This document shows, piece after piece, positions 16,643-25,568 of a DNA stretch of 64,000 nt; the stretch's first letter is position 1, and each line of letters begins with the position of its first letter. The DNA is from an uncultured bacterium (GTDB taxonomy: Bacteria > Bacillota_I > Bacilli_A > RFN20 > CAG-826). The stretch is from the NCBI GenBank assembly GCA_949291375.1, contig CASEVI010000001.1, positions 256,980-320,979 of the forward strand. The letters are read 5' to 3'. Below the pieces are notes generated by a model, which saw nothing but the letters and a program-made list of their open reading frames with translations, was not told the origin of the DNA and did no database searches. Position numbers and translations under genes: made by a program.

Positions 16643-17386
16643 ATGGAATTTATAAATATAGCAAGCGGTTCAAAAGGTAATGGTTCTCTTATAATAGATA
16701 ATGGAACCATTATTTTAATTGACGCAGGAATGAATATAACGCCTTTAAAAAAATTATTAAAAGAAAGAAATTTGTCTTTAAATGATATAGATTTTATTCT
16801 TTTAACGCATAATCACACTGATCATATTAAAAATCTTAATAAATTCGATATTTCTAAAGTTTATTGTTTAAAAGGAATTATAAGTTTAAAAGATAAAACG
16901 CATTATTTATCTTTTGATAAAGAATATAATTTTAAAAATATAAAAGTTGAACTTATTAAAACTAGTCATGATGCAATTTCATCCTGTGGATTTATTTTTA
17001 CTTTTAAAAATGACGAGAAGATAGGATTCATTACTGATAGTGGATATTTATCAATTGATTCTTTAAATAAACTAAAAAATTTAGACTATTATTATTTTGA
17101 AAGCAATTATGATATTTCTTTATTGGTTTCTTCTTCTAGAAGCGATGCTTTAAAATCAAGAATTTTATCTTCTAAAGGACATTTATCAAATGAACAAGCA
17201 GCAATTTATTTATCTTATTTAATAGGAGAAAAAACTAAAAAGATTATGCTTGCTCATTTAAGCGAAGAATGTAATTCAAAATTTACAGCCTTATCAACTC
17301 TATTTAAAATATTTAACGAAAATAATATTAAATATGGTGAATATGATTTTAAATGCGCATCTCAAAAAGAGGTTACTATTTTATGA
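16643..17386 (+). CDS. walJ: MBL-fold metallohydrolase of the WalJ/YycJ type
   Basis: 247 residues. The start (NIASGSKGNGSLI), the metal-binding LLTHNHTDHIKN, SGYLS after the third ligand, and the late motifs KGHLSNEQAA and LAHLSEECN are typical of YycJ. Relatives are predicted nucleases linked to cell division or DNA metabolism. The gene overlaps rlmH by 4 bases and lies next to it, as in other Firmicutes, though the walKR genes themselves are not in the window. No SD was seen. Confidence 0.88.
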   Translation: MEFINIASGSKGNGSLIIDNGTIILIDAGMNITPLKKLLKERNLSLNDIDFILLTHNHTDHIKNLNKFDISKVYCLKGIISLKDKTHYLSFDKEYNFKNIKVELIKTSHDAISSCGFIFTFKNDEKIGFITDSGYLSIDSLNKLKNLDYYYFESNYDISLLVSSSRSDALKSRILSSKGHLSNEQAAIYLSYLIGEKTKKIMLAHLSEECNSKFTALSTLFKIFNENNIKYGEYDFKCASQKEVTIL

Positions 17387-17853
17387 TTAAGATTAATGTT
17401 TATGCTGTTGGTTCAATTAAAGAGAAATTTTTTAAAGATGCGATTAACGAATATTTAAAAAGAATTTCTAAATTTGCAAAAATTAATATTATTGAGGTCA
17501 ATGAAATTAAACTTCAAAATGGAGAAGAAAATAAAATAAAAGAAAAAGAAGGGGAAGAATTATTAAAAAAAATTAAAGAAAATGAATATTTAATCGCTTT
17601 AGATTTAAATAAAAAAGAATATGACTCTTTATCGTTTGCTTCTCATCTTTCTTCTTTATTTGATAAAGGAAAAGGCGAAATTGCTTTTATTATTGGAGGG
17701 AGTTTAGGATTAGGAGAAAATATTAAAAAAAGAGTGAATGAATCAATTACTTTTTCAAAACTCACTTTCCCTCACCAATTAATTAGAATATTTTTATTAG
17801 AACAAATATATCGTTCTTTTAAAATTATAAATAAAGAGTCTTATCATCATTAA
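17383..17853 (+). CDS. rlmH: 23S rRNA (pseudouridine1915-N3)-methyltransferase RlmH
   Basis: 156 residues from the ATG at 17383, which overlaps the walJ stop (ATGA) and has an AGAGG SD; the earlier in-frame ATG at 17353 is inside walJ. SPOUT methyltransferase marks: IIGGSLGLGENI in the knot region and FPHQLIRIFLLEQIYRSF ending in KESYHH. It methylates pseudouridine 1915 in helix 69 of 23S rRNA. Confidence 0.96.
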   Translation: MIKINVYAVGSIKEKFFKDAINEYLKRISKFAKINIIEVNEIKLQNGEENKIKEKEGEELLKKIKENEYLIALDLNKKEYDSLSFASHLSSLFDKGKGEIAFIIGGSLGLGENIKKRVNESITFSKLTFPHQLIRIFLLEQIYRSFKIINKESYHH

Positions 17854-17922
17854 ATTATGTTAAAATATTTTAGTTTTATTTTTAAAGTTAATTATTTTTA
17901 GTTTAAAGAGGAAAATATTTAT

Positions 17923-18267
17923 ATGGAATTTAAAGAATTTAATCAATATAAAAAAAACATAGATGAAAGATATGATAAATATTGTCCTTCATATATATTA
18001 GATGATGGTTCAATATTTTATATTGAACCAAATTTTTATACTCAACTTATTAATTTAAAATTACATTTTGATAAAGAATTTGATAAGTTAATTTCTTCGA
18101 TTGTAGAAATTACTAAAAGAAATAAAAAAGTAATTTTTACTGGTAATTTTGATTCTCCTTTAGTAAATAAAGAAGGATTTATTTATCGTGATATTAATGA
18201 TTTACTTGCTTATAATCATTTAAGTATTGATATAAAAATTAATCCAGAAAGCGATTGGAAAGATTAA
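17923..18267 (+). CDS. Hypothetical protein, 114 residues
   Basis: Not recognised. Good SD (AGAGG) and its own terminator suggest a real, separately transcribed gene. The sequence is rich in Tyr, Asp, Asn and Lys, with no signal peptide or membrane span, and ends PESDWKD. A central helix (about 38-66) is followed by short strands (KKVIFTGNFDSP). Confidence 0.7.
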   Translation: MEFKEFNQYKKNIDERYDKYCPSYILDDGSIFYIEPNFYTQLINLKLHFDKEFDKLISSIVEITKRNKKVIFTGNFDSPLVNKEGFIYRDINDLLAYNHLSIDIKINPESDWKD

Positions 18268-18333
18268 AATAATAATATTTTAAAAATGTAAGTGCTTTCA
18301 TAATTATTAATATAATCTTAATATTTCAAAAAT

Positions 18334-18358
18334 ATCCGATATCTATCGGATTTTTTTT
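18334..18358 (+). terminator. Terminator after the 114-residue gene
   Basis: Inverted repeat ATCCGATA / TATCGGAT with a minimal loop and a run of eight Ts. Confidence 0.8.
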
Positions 18359-18440
18359 GAATGTAAATATTTTAAATATTTAATAATAATCTTTTTTTTG
18401 TTATTATACTTGCAATGTTAAAGAAGTTAATTCTTTAACG

Positions 18441-18506
18441 CGGGTATATCGATGCAAAAAGGTGCATCACTTTCCAGCCTGAAGCCAAAGTTTAGGGGCT
18501 ACCCAC
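18441..18506 (+). ncRNA. Purine-class riboswitch aptamer (guanine or 2'-deoxyguanosine type, candidate)
   Basis: Three-way junction: P1 GGGTA (18442-18446)/TACCC (18500-18504); P2 GATGCA/TGCATC (18451-18468) with a six-base loop ending in GG; P3 CCTGAA/TTTAGG (18478-18496) with loop GCCAAAG. The loop GG and CC can kiss as in purine riboswitches. J2/3 reads ACTTTCCA, close to the consensus GUUUCUAC, but with C where guanine riboswitches have U51; C18499 fits the ligand-pairing C74. The U51-to-C change is known from 2'-deoxyguanosine-binding variants. One extra G lies in J3/1 and L2 is one base short. A TATACT box at 18405-18410 and a hairpin TTAAAGAA/TTCTTTAA (18423-18438 region) lie upstream. 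It precedes a nucleoside importer operon. Confidence 0.65.
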
Positions 18507-18556
18507 TAATATATAATAGATATAAGATTAGTAAATAACTTATATAAAGTTTTGTT

Positions 18557-18610
18557 AAGTGTGGTAAGGATCAGGAAAGTAAAAGATTAACCACACTTTT
18601 CTTTATATAA
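18557..18610 (+). terminator. Regulated terminator (expression platform) before the nucleoside importer
   Basis: AAGTGTGGT / ACCACACTT hairpin followed by TTCTTTATAT, ending just before the SD AAGGAGG. Its 5' arm AGTGTGGTA can pair instead with TACCCACT (18500-18507), the 3' side of P1, giving an antiterminator. Ligand binding would stabilise P1 and so favour termination: an OFF switch. Confidence 0.65.
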
Positions 18611-18628
18611 GGAGGAAATTATTAACAT

Positions 18629-19948
18629 ATGAAGAAAAATAAAATTTTTGCTACACTTGGCGCTTTAGCTGCTGTCGCAACAATTGCTACATCTTGTGGA
18701 GGAACAGGTGTTGATTACGGTGATTGGGAAGGAGTTGAATTCACAGAATTACAAGAAACAAATATCGGCACAAATGCTACACCAGATGCAGACAAATTAG
18801 CAAATTATACTGAAGAAAATCCTTTAAAAATTGCTTTAGTTACTGACTCAGGTACATTAAATGACCACTCATTTAATGAATCTGCATGGTTAGGTGTTAA
18901 TACTTTTGCTACTGCTAATGGTGGTGGAACAATTGATGCATCTTCAAATACAGTTAAAACTGGTACAATTCATACTCAATATTATCAACCAGCAAATGAT
19001 GCTTATGATACTCAAGGTAGATTGGCTGCTATGAGAGAAGCCGCTACAAACTTTGGTGCAGATGTTATCGTTTTACCTGGTTACTTATTCCAAGGTGCAA
19101 TTAAAGAAGCTATTAGTGATTCCGCTTTTGATGATGTTTATCTCCTTGCTCTTGACTGTGTCAAAGAAGATGATAACTATCAACCTTATGAATATAATGA
19201 AAGAGTTACCTCTGTTATTTATAGAGAAGAACAATGTGGTTTCTTAGCAGGTTATGCTGCTGTTATGGATGGCTATGAAAAATTAGGCTTCGTTGGTGGT
19301 ATGGCTGTTCCTGCAGTTATTAGATATGGTTCAGGCTACGTTCAAGGTGCTGCTGCTGCCGCTAAAGAAAAAGGATTAGAAAATCCAGTTTCAGTCCAAT
19401 ATTACTATGCAGGACAATTTGCTGCTACTCCAGAAGCAACTGAATATGCTAATACTTGGTATGCTAATGATATGGCAGAAATTATCTTCGCTTGTGGTGG
19501 TGCTGTCTATCAATCAGTAGTTGAAGCTTCTATTCAAAATAATAATTCTCCATGGATTGGTGTTGACGTTAACCAACATGCCGATACTTCCTTAACTGAA
19601 GGCACAAGAAGCGCTTTAAAAACTTCAGCTATGAAAAACTTAACATTCGCCACACAAGTCTTATTAGCTGGATGGGTTAATGAAGGCGAAAAATGGAATG
19701 ATACGTTAGCTGGTGAAGTCGTTACTGTCGGTGCTGAATCAGAAATGGTCAAATTACCAACTCCTGAAGCTGATAATGATCCTGGATGCTGGGGCTTTAC
19801 AAATTATACAGTCGAAGAATACAACGAACTTTACAAATTAGTCCAAAGTGGTTCAATCAAAGTTAATTCAAATTCTGATAATGAATCATTAAGTGCTAAT
19901 AACTTCGGTGTTGATCCAACTTATTGTACAGTTAACTATATTGGTTAA
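18629..19948 (+). CDS. BMP-family nucleoside-binding lipoprotein
   Basis: 439 residues. Signal peptide with lipobox IATSC (Cys23), then a PnrA/BmpA-type periplasmic-binding fold: PLKIALVTDSGTLNDHSFNESAW, DVIVLPGYLFQGAI, GFLAGYAAVMDGYEKLGFVGG, and IIFACGGAVYQSVVEA with WIGVDVNQ. Relatives bind purine and pyrimidine nucleosides for an ABC importer. It is the first gene of the operon with the ATPase and two permeases downstream, behind a putative purine riboswitch. A terminator after it probably raises its level relative to the transporter subunits. Confidence 0.93.
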   Translation: MKKNKIFATLGALAAVATIATSCGGTGVDYGDWEGVEFTELQETNIGTNATPDADKLANYTEENPLKIALVTDSGTLNDHSFNESAWLGVNTFATANGGGTIDASSNTVKTGTIHTQYYQPANDAYDTQGRLAAMREAATNFGADVIVLPGYLFQGAIKEAISDSAFDDVYLLALDCVKEDDNYQPYEYNERVTSVIYREEQCGFLAGYAAVMDGYEKLGFVGGMAVPAVIRYGSGYVQGAAAAAKEKGLENPVSVQYYYAGQFAATPEATEYANTWYANDMAEIIFACGGAVYQSVVEASIQNNNSPWIGVDVNQHADTSLTEGTRSALKTSAMKNLTFATQVLLAGWVNEGEKWNDTLAGEVVTVGAESEMVKLPTPEADNDPGCWGFTNYTVEEYNELYKLVQSGSIKVNSNSDNESLSANNFGVDPTYCTVNYIG

Positions 19949-19968
19949 TTAGTTTAATTTGATATTAT

Positions 19969-20014
19969 GTTAGTAGGCAAACTGAAATAAGTCTGCCTAC
20001 TAACTTATTTTTTT
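19969..20014 (+). terminator. Intra-operon terminator after the binding protein
   Basis: GTTAGTAGGCA / TGCCTACTAAC, 11 perfect pairs, then TTATTTTTTT. It lies between the binding-protein gene and the ATPase gene with no obvious new promoter, so it likely gives partial termination. Confidence 0.8.
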
Positions 20015-20032
20015 AAAAAGAGGAAAGAAATT

Positions 20033-21853
20033 ATGGAATATGAAAATGTAATTGAATTAAAACACATTAGCAAATCTTTCCCAGGCATTAAGGCCAACGA
20101 TGATATCTCACTTACTCTTAGAAAAGGTGAAATTCACGCTCTTTTAGGAGAAAATGGTGCTGGTAAATCTACATTAATGTCTATCCTTTTCGGATTATAT
20201 GAACCTGATGAAGGAGAAATCTATGTTAATGGTAAAAAAAGTGAAATTAGAAATCCTAATGATGCAACTCGATTAGGTATAGGAATGGTTCATCAACATT
20301 TTAAACTTGTTGAATGCTATAGTGCACTTCAAAACATAATTTTGGGCGCTGAACCATGTAATAAACTTGGTTTTTTACAACCAAAAAAAGTTAGACAAAC
20401 TTTAGAAGATTTATGTAAAAAATTCAATTTCCATGTTAACTTAGACGAGAAAATTGAAGATATGCCTGTTGGCGAACAACAAAAAGTCGAAATATTAAAA
20501 ATGCTTTATAGAGAAAACGATATTCTTATTTTCGATGAACCAACAGCAGTTTTAACTCCACAAGAAATCGATGAACTTATGGAGTCAATGAGAGTTTTAA
20601 CAAAAGAAGGAAAGTCAATTTTGTTTATTTCTCATAAATTAAACGAAATTATGGCTGTTTCTGATAGAGTTACTATTTTACAACGTGGTAAATGTTTAGG
20701 AACTTTGAAAACAAAAAATACAAATCCTCAAGAACTCTCAAGATTAATGGTTGGTAGAGATGTTGAACTTGTTTTGCAAAAAGAAGAATGTAAACCTGCT
20801 AATCCAATTTTAACAATTAAAAATTTGAATGTTTATAACAGCGAGAAGAAAAAAGAAGTTGTTCATGATGTTTCGTTTAATGTCAGAGCAGGAGAAATTG
20901 TTTGTATCGCTGGTATTGAAGGCAATGGTCAAACTGATTTAGTTTACGCTCTTACTGGTTTAGAAAAAGTAAAGAGTGGCGAAATCATTTTGCATAATGT
21001 TAATGCTGAAAAATATATTAAAAATAATAGACTTGATAAAAAGAAAAATGCTTTAGAAAAAGTATGGGGAAAAATCAACTTCGCTTTAGGAATTGCATGG
21101 TATGATTTCTCATTTGGCTGTTCTTTTGTTTGGTATAATTTTAAGAAGTTTTTTAAAGTCTTATTTAATAAAATAGGTAATATTTTCCGAAAAGAAAAGA
21201 AACAATTACAAATTGAAGATTTCCAAAAATTTGTTCCATATAAAGAAGTTAAAAATCAACCTTTAGTTGGTGATGTTCATTTAGAAAGATTATCAATTAG
21301 AGATAGGGACATAAGAGGCGTTTCTCATATTCCTGAAGATAGACATAAACATGGCCTTGTTCTTGATTTTAATTTAAGAGACAACCTAGTTTTAGACACA
21401 TATTTTGATCCAAGATTCCAAAAATTTGGCTTTTTAAAGAACAAAGATAAAGAAAAATATGCTAATGAATTAATTTCTAAATACGATATAAGAAGTGGTA
21501 AAGGGGCTCAAAGTATTGTTAGAAGCATGAGTGGTGGTAACCAACAAAAATCTATTGTTGCTCGTGAACTTGAAAGAGAAACCCCGCTATTAGTTGCTGT
21601 TCAACCAACACGTGGACTTGATGTTGGTGCTATCGAAGCAATTCATAGACATATTTTAAAATCACGCGATAATGGTAATGCCGTTTTACTTGTTTCTTTA
21701 GAACTCGAAGAAGTTTTTAACTTAGCAGATCGAATTTTAGTTATGTATAATGGGGAAATTGTTGGTCAATTTAGCCCAAAAGAAACATCTCCAAACGAAT
21801 TAGGACTTTATATGAGTGGCGCTAAGCGTGATGATGTTAATGCAATTTTATAG
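20033..21853 (+). CDS. Nucleoside ABC importer, ATPase subunit with an unusual insertion
   Basis: 606 residues; relatives (NupO-type, two fused nucleotide-binding domains) are near 510. Domain 1 has Walker A GENGAGKST, signature MPVGEQQ and Walker B LIFDEPTAVL. Domain 2 has the degenerate Walker A GIEGNGQTD and signature MSGGNQQKS with QPTRGLDVG, as usual for this family. About 93 extra residues (324-416) interrupt domain 2 between GEIILHNVN and LSIRDRDIRGVSHIPEDR. The insertion is aromatic and basic (INFALGIAWYDFSFG, then WYNFKKFFKVLFNKIGNIF), suggesting amphipathic helices that could touch the membrane or a partner. SD AGAGGAAAG. Confidence 0.92.
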   Translation: MEYENVIELKHISKSFPGIKANDDISLTLRKGEIHALLGENGAGKSTLMSILFGLYEPDEGEIYVNGKKSEIRNPNDATRLGIGMVHQHFKLVECYSALQNIILGAEPCNKLGFLQPKKVRQTLEDLCKKFNFHVNLDEKIEDMPVGEQQKVEILKMLYRENDILIFDEPTAVLTPQEIDELMESMRVLTKEGKSILFISHKLNEIMAVSDRVTILQRGKCLGTLKTKNTNPQELSRLMVGRDVELVLQKEECKPANPILTIKNLNVYNSEKKKEVVHDVSFNVRAGEIVCIAGIEGNGQTDLVYALTGLEKVKSGEIILHNVNAEKYIKNNRLDKKKNALEKVWGKINFALGIAWYDFSFGCSFVWYNFKKFFKVLFNKIGNIFRKEKKQLQIEDFQKFVPYKEVKNQPLVGDVHLERLSIRDRDIRGVSHIPEDRHKHGLVLDFNLRDNLVLDTYFDPRFQKFGFLKNKDKEKYANELISKYDIRSGKGAQSIVRSMSGGNQQKSIVARELERETPLLVAVQPTRGLDVGAIEAIHRHILKSRDNGNAVLLVSLELEEVFNLADRILVMYNGEIVGQFSPKETSPNELGLYMSGAKRDDVNAIL

Positions 21854-21867
21854 GAGGCAGCTAAAAT

Positions 21868-23049
21868 ATGAATAAATTTACTTCGGTAGTAAAAAAGGGA
21901 TTTAGACCATTTGCTGTCTTTACTCATTTTTGCAATAAAAAACCTGGTTTTAGGTCTTTAATCGCAGGTGTTATTTCAGTTATTATTGGTCTTTTGTGCG
22001 GAGCAATAGTAATGTTAATTCTTTCACCATCACATGCAGGTGTTGGTTTATGGACTCTTATTTCAACAGGCTTTAGTACACCTGAGTTATTTGGTAGAGC
22101 TGTTTATCAAGCAACTCCAATGATTCTTTCAGGTCTTGCTATTGCTTTTGCTTTTAAACTTAACTTATTCAATATTGGAGTAACTGGGCAAGTTACAATC
22201 GGTGCTTTTGCTTCAATTTGTTGCGGACTTGCTGGTGCTAACTGGTTTGTTTGCATGCTTGTTGGTGCGCTTTGTGGTGCTGTTGCTGGTTTTATTCCAG
22301 GATTCTTAAAAGCAAAATTTAATGTTAATGAAGTTCTTTCGGGAATTATGGTTAACTGGGTTCTTTATTATATTATTGGAATTATTGGTAGAATTGGCAT
22401 TCCTTCAAGTTTTAAAGATAGAGCTACACCATCAGAACTTATGATGATTCCAGAAGCAGCTAGAATGCCTTCTTTAGGAATTCCTGGAATGACCGGTGTT
22501 AGTGTTGGCTTAATTATTGCATTAATTATTGTTGTCATTATTTCTATTGTTTTAAATAGAACCACATTCGGTTTTGAATTAAAAATGACAGGAAGAAATA
22601 AATTTGCATCTGCTTATAGCGGTGTTAATCAAACAAAATCAATTATTCTTGCATTAACAATCTCAGGTGCTTTAGCTGGAATTTGTGGTTATATGCTTTA
22701 TGCTGAACCTGGAACTCCTACAAAATTTGTTTGGGATTCTTCTTCAAATACATTATTAGCTGATGGTTTTAATGGTATATCTGTAAGCTTAATTGCTCAA
22801 AATAGTCCAATTGGATGTATTTTTTCTTCGTTACTTTTAACATTAATAAGTGCAGCTCAAAACTCACTTAAAACAGTTTCAAATGGTGCATACAACATTC
22901 ACTATACTGAATTAATTAAAAATATTGTTATTTATGTTGCTGCACTATCTTCATTCTTTGTTATGTTGTTAACAAGATTAAACGAAAAACACGATGGAAT
23001 ACCTTATTTTAATAGGGGAAAAGAAGTCGCATTGAAAAAGGAGGAATAA
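21868..23049 (+). CDS. Nucleoside ABC importer permease 1 (NupP/YufP-like)
   Basis: 393 residues, multi-spanning. Family cues: SGLAIAFAFKLNLFNIGVTGQ and, after the central loop, GFELKMTGRNKFASAYSGVN, the coupling segment facing the ATPase. It ends in a cytoplasmic lysine-rich tail. SD AGGAGG; 14 bases after the ATPase gene. Confidence 0.92.
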   Translation: MNKFTSVVKKGFRPFAVFTHFCNKKPGFRSLIAGVISVIIGLLCGAIVMLILSPSHAGVGLWTLISTGFSTPELFGRAVYQATPMILSGLAIAFAFKLNLFNIGVTGQVTIGAFASICCGLAGANWFVCMLVGALCGAVAGFIPGFLKAKFNVNEVLSGIMVNWVLYYIIGIIGRIGIPSSFKDRATPSELMMIPEAARMPSLGIPGMTGVSVGLIIALIIVVIISIVLNRTTFGFELKMTGRNKFASAYSGVNQTKSIILALTISGALAGICGYMLYAEPGTPTKFVWDSSSNTLLADGFNGISVSLIAQNSPIGCIFSSLLLTLISAAQNSLKTVSNGAYNIHYTELIKNIVIYVAALSSFFVMLLTRLNEKHDGIPYFNRGKEVALKKEE

Positions 23050-23052
23050 AGT

Positions 23053-24066
23053 ATGTTATCTGCATCAAGTTTTGGTTCATTTGTTAAATACTTAATAATG
23101 TACGTTATCGGATTTACTTTAGGTTCTTATGGCGGTCTTTTCTCAGAAAGTGCTGGTATTATTAATATTGCTCTTGAAGGTTCAATGGTTTTCGGCGCTT
23201 TTGCTGGAATAATTTTCCTTCAAGGCATGAATACTTGGGTAGCTGGCACATGGCTTGTTACAACTATTAGCGGTCTTTTAATTGTTTATCTTTTAGCTTC
23301 AATTATTGCAATTATTGCCGGCCTTTTATTCTCATATTTATTGTCTTTTGTTTCAATTAAACTTAAAGCTGATCAAACAGTCGTTGGTACTGCATTAAAT
23401 TCACTTGCAGTCGCAATCTGTACTATTTTTAATACAGCTATTACAGGAATCGATTCAACAGAAGTTGCAAATAATATTTTTTCACAAGTTTTACGTATTG
23501 ATACCGGAATAACTTTTATTGATTACGCTTTCTCTGGATTAAATATTTCTGTTTTACTAGGAATTATAGCAATTGTCTGTTTATGGCTTGTCATGAATAA
23601 GACAAGATATGGTTTAAGATTAAGAGCTTGTGGTGAAAATCCTTCTGCTGCTGATAGTGTGGGTATTAATGTTTATAGAATGAGATATTCAGGAACAGCA
23701 ATCGGAAGTGCTGCCGCAGCTTTAGCTGGCTTCGTTATTTTCTCATGTATGCCTATTGGAACATGGCAAATTTCTGCTCTTGGCTATGGATTCCTTGTTC
23801 TTGCTATTGAGATTTTCGGTAACTGGAAAGCAACAAATATTATTTTCTGTTCATTATTCTTTGCTTTCTTCTTTGCGTTTGCTCCAACATTTACAGCTCA
23901 AATTTCCATTCATCCAGAATGGGGCTTAAACAATACTTTATTTGGGCAAAGAGCACTTTATTATTTATTACCATACTTCCTTGCTTTATTATCTCTTGTT
24001 ATTTTCTCCAAGAAATCAAGAGCACCTAAAGCAGAAGGTATACCTTATGATAAATCTACTCGATAG
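23053..24066 (+). CDS. Nucleoside ABC importer permease 2 (NupQ/YufQ-like)
   Basis: 337 residues, about nine or ten membrane spans. Typical stretches: GGLFSESAGIINIALEGSMV near the start and YGLRLRACGENPSAADSVGI, the ATPase-coupling loop. It pairs with the preceding permease to form the channel. Strong SD AAAGGAGG, three bases after the previous stop. Confidence 0.92.
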   Translation: MLSASSFGSFVKYLIMYVIGFTLGSYGGLFSESAGIINIALEGSMVFGAFAGIIFLQGMNTWVAGTWLVTTISGLLIVYLLASIIAIIAGLLFSYLLSFVSIKLKADQTVVGTALNSLAVAICTIFNTAITGIDSTEVANNIFSQVLRIDTGITFIDYAFSGLNISVLLGIIAIVCLWLVMNKTRYGLRLRACGENPSAADSVGINVYRMRYSGTAIGSAAAALAGFVIFSCMPIGTWQISALGYGFLVLAIEIFGNWKATNIIFCSLFFAFFFAFAPTFTAQISIHPEWGLNNTLFGQRALYYLLPYFLALLSLVIFSKKSRAPKAEGIPYDKSTR

Positions 24067-24086
24067 TTCTTGTTATTTACAAAATG

Positions 24087-24120
24087 AAAACTGCTAGGAT
24101 TTAGTTCCTGGCAGTTTTTT
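24087..24120 (+). terminator. Terminator of the nucleoside importer operon
   Basis: AAAACTGCTAGGA / TCCTGGCAGTTTT (one wobble pair) with TTTTTT. Confidence 0.88.
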
Positions 24121-24261
24121 CATAGTTTTTAGTAAAAAATTTTTAGTAATTTTTACATAAAGTGAATATTATTTTTTCTTTTTAGCATTCTTGTATGTAA
24201 AGGGTATGGGAAACCTTTTATTCCCTTTATATTATATATAAAGGTATTTATTGAAAATTCG

Positions 24262-25458
24262 CTAATTAATTTCAGTTAAGCCAAGAGAATCTAAATAATC
24301 TTCTAATTCTTTTGGGTCGTTTCCATAAACGATAATATGGTGATTTCCTAAAGGTTTCTTTAAGAAATAAGTTATATCATCATGTATTTTGACTTTAATT
24401 TGGGTTCTACAAAGATTGTATCTATCTAAGTTTTCTTCAATTGTCCCTCTTAAAATTGCATATTTTGTAAAGTCTGAAGAAATTCTAAATAAAAGTATAT
24501 CTTCTTCCTTTAATTCCCCTTTAATGCCAATACCTATATTTGATTCAAAATGTGTATCAAATTTATAAGAGGTAGTCATTTTTAATGGAATTGTGCAATG
24601 AGCAATAATAAGTTCGCTATTTTTTACATCAAGAAGAGATGGATTTGCCATAAAGGATGGTTGATGTAAAACTTTTAATGCGGTATACATTGAAATCATT
24701 GCAGGAATATCACCTTCACATCCAGCAATAATACCTTCATCATTTAAAAGAGCTAATGCTAAGCAAGAAGTTGATTTAACTGTATTTAAAAGATCAAAGC
24801 ATCTAATTGTAAAGCCTTTTAAATAGTATTTATTAACGATATTTCTTAACGACAAATAAATATGATAAGCTTTTTTTAATTCTTCATAATCAAATTTTGC
24901 TTTAAACATTGAAGGATCTAAATCTTCATTGTGTTTGGCAATCTCATCTAATAATTCTTTAGAATTAATGTTAACTAATTCAATATTAAACTTATCTTTT
25001 AATGCTTTCTCATCAACTTTTCCAGAAGAAATTAACCAATCTGAAGGTCTGCCAATAACACCTAATTTTGTTGGTTTAATTTCATTATTAACAATATCTC
25101 TAATTCTTGAAGCAATATATTCATCGCTGCCGTGTAAAATTTCTCCTCTTAAATTATTATTTCTTAAATAGGTTAAGATTTCTAAGCTTGCTGCAAGTGA
25201 ATTATTGTGAGGATATGTTAAGAATATAAAAGGTGGTTTAAAATACTTAATATTTTTTAAAAATTCGTTTTCGCTTCCTCCGCTTTCAACTAAAATTATA
25301 CCGAGGTCGCTTCCTTCATACAATTTTGAAGGATCATTAACTAATTCGAACTCATAATTAGTTAAGTCATGAAGTGAAGAGAACAATCTTTCTCTTTGTC
25401 CTTTGATGTATTCATCATCATGAAGTGATGAAACAATAGTGTAAACATTAATTTTCAT
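24262..25458 (-). CDS. L-fucose isomerase-like protein (COG2407), substrate unknown
   Basis: 398 residues. The C-terminal half carries the fucose/arabinose isomerase-like signature: FTIRCFDLLNTV, then ALLNDEGIIAGCEGDIPAMI, FMANPSLLD and LIIAHCTIP. Members of COG2407 act on or bind sugars, but most are uncharacterised; no kinase or aldolase lies nearby to suggest a pathway. No SD; TAAAAT at 25465-25470 lies six bases before the ATG, so the mRNA may be leaderless. The hairpin CCTTTATAT/ATATAAAGG near 24223-24246 follows the stop and may terminate transcription, although it lacks a T run. Confidence 0.75.
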   Translation of the reverse strand: MKINVYTIVSSLHDDEYIKGQRERLFSSLHDLTNYEFELVNDPSKLYEGSDLGIILVESGGSENEFLKNIKYFKPPFIFLTYPHNNSLAASLEILTYLRNNNLRGEILHGSDEYIASRIRDIVNNEIKPTKLGVIGRPSDWLISSGKVDEKALKDKFNIELVNINSKELLDEIAKHNEDLDPSMFKAKFDYEELKKAYHIYLSLRNIVNKYYLKGFTIRCFDLLNTVKSTSCLALALLNDEGIIAGCEGDIPAMISMYTALKVLHQPSFMANPSLLDVKNSELIIAHCTIPLKMTTSYKFDTHFESNIGIGIKGELKEEDILLFRISSDFTKYAILRGTIEENLDRYNLCRTQIKVKIHDDITYFLKKPLGNHHIIVYGNDPKELEDYLDSLGLTEIN

Positions 25459-25568
25459 ATCTATATTTTAAATAAAATGAAAAATAAAATTAAGTTTAAA
25501 ATAATGGTTCTTCTTTTTAATTGACAAAATTAATTATTTCTTAATGTTTGATATAGTTTTGAAAAAAA

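Noticed and set aside
18557-18610. Small SRP RNA, suggested by the CAGGAAAG string in the hairpin loop
   Set aside because: The conserved SRP apical GNRA/asymmetric-loop sequence is absent, and the hairpin fits a terminator that pairs alternatively with the aptamer.
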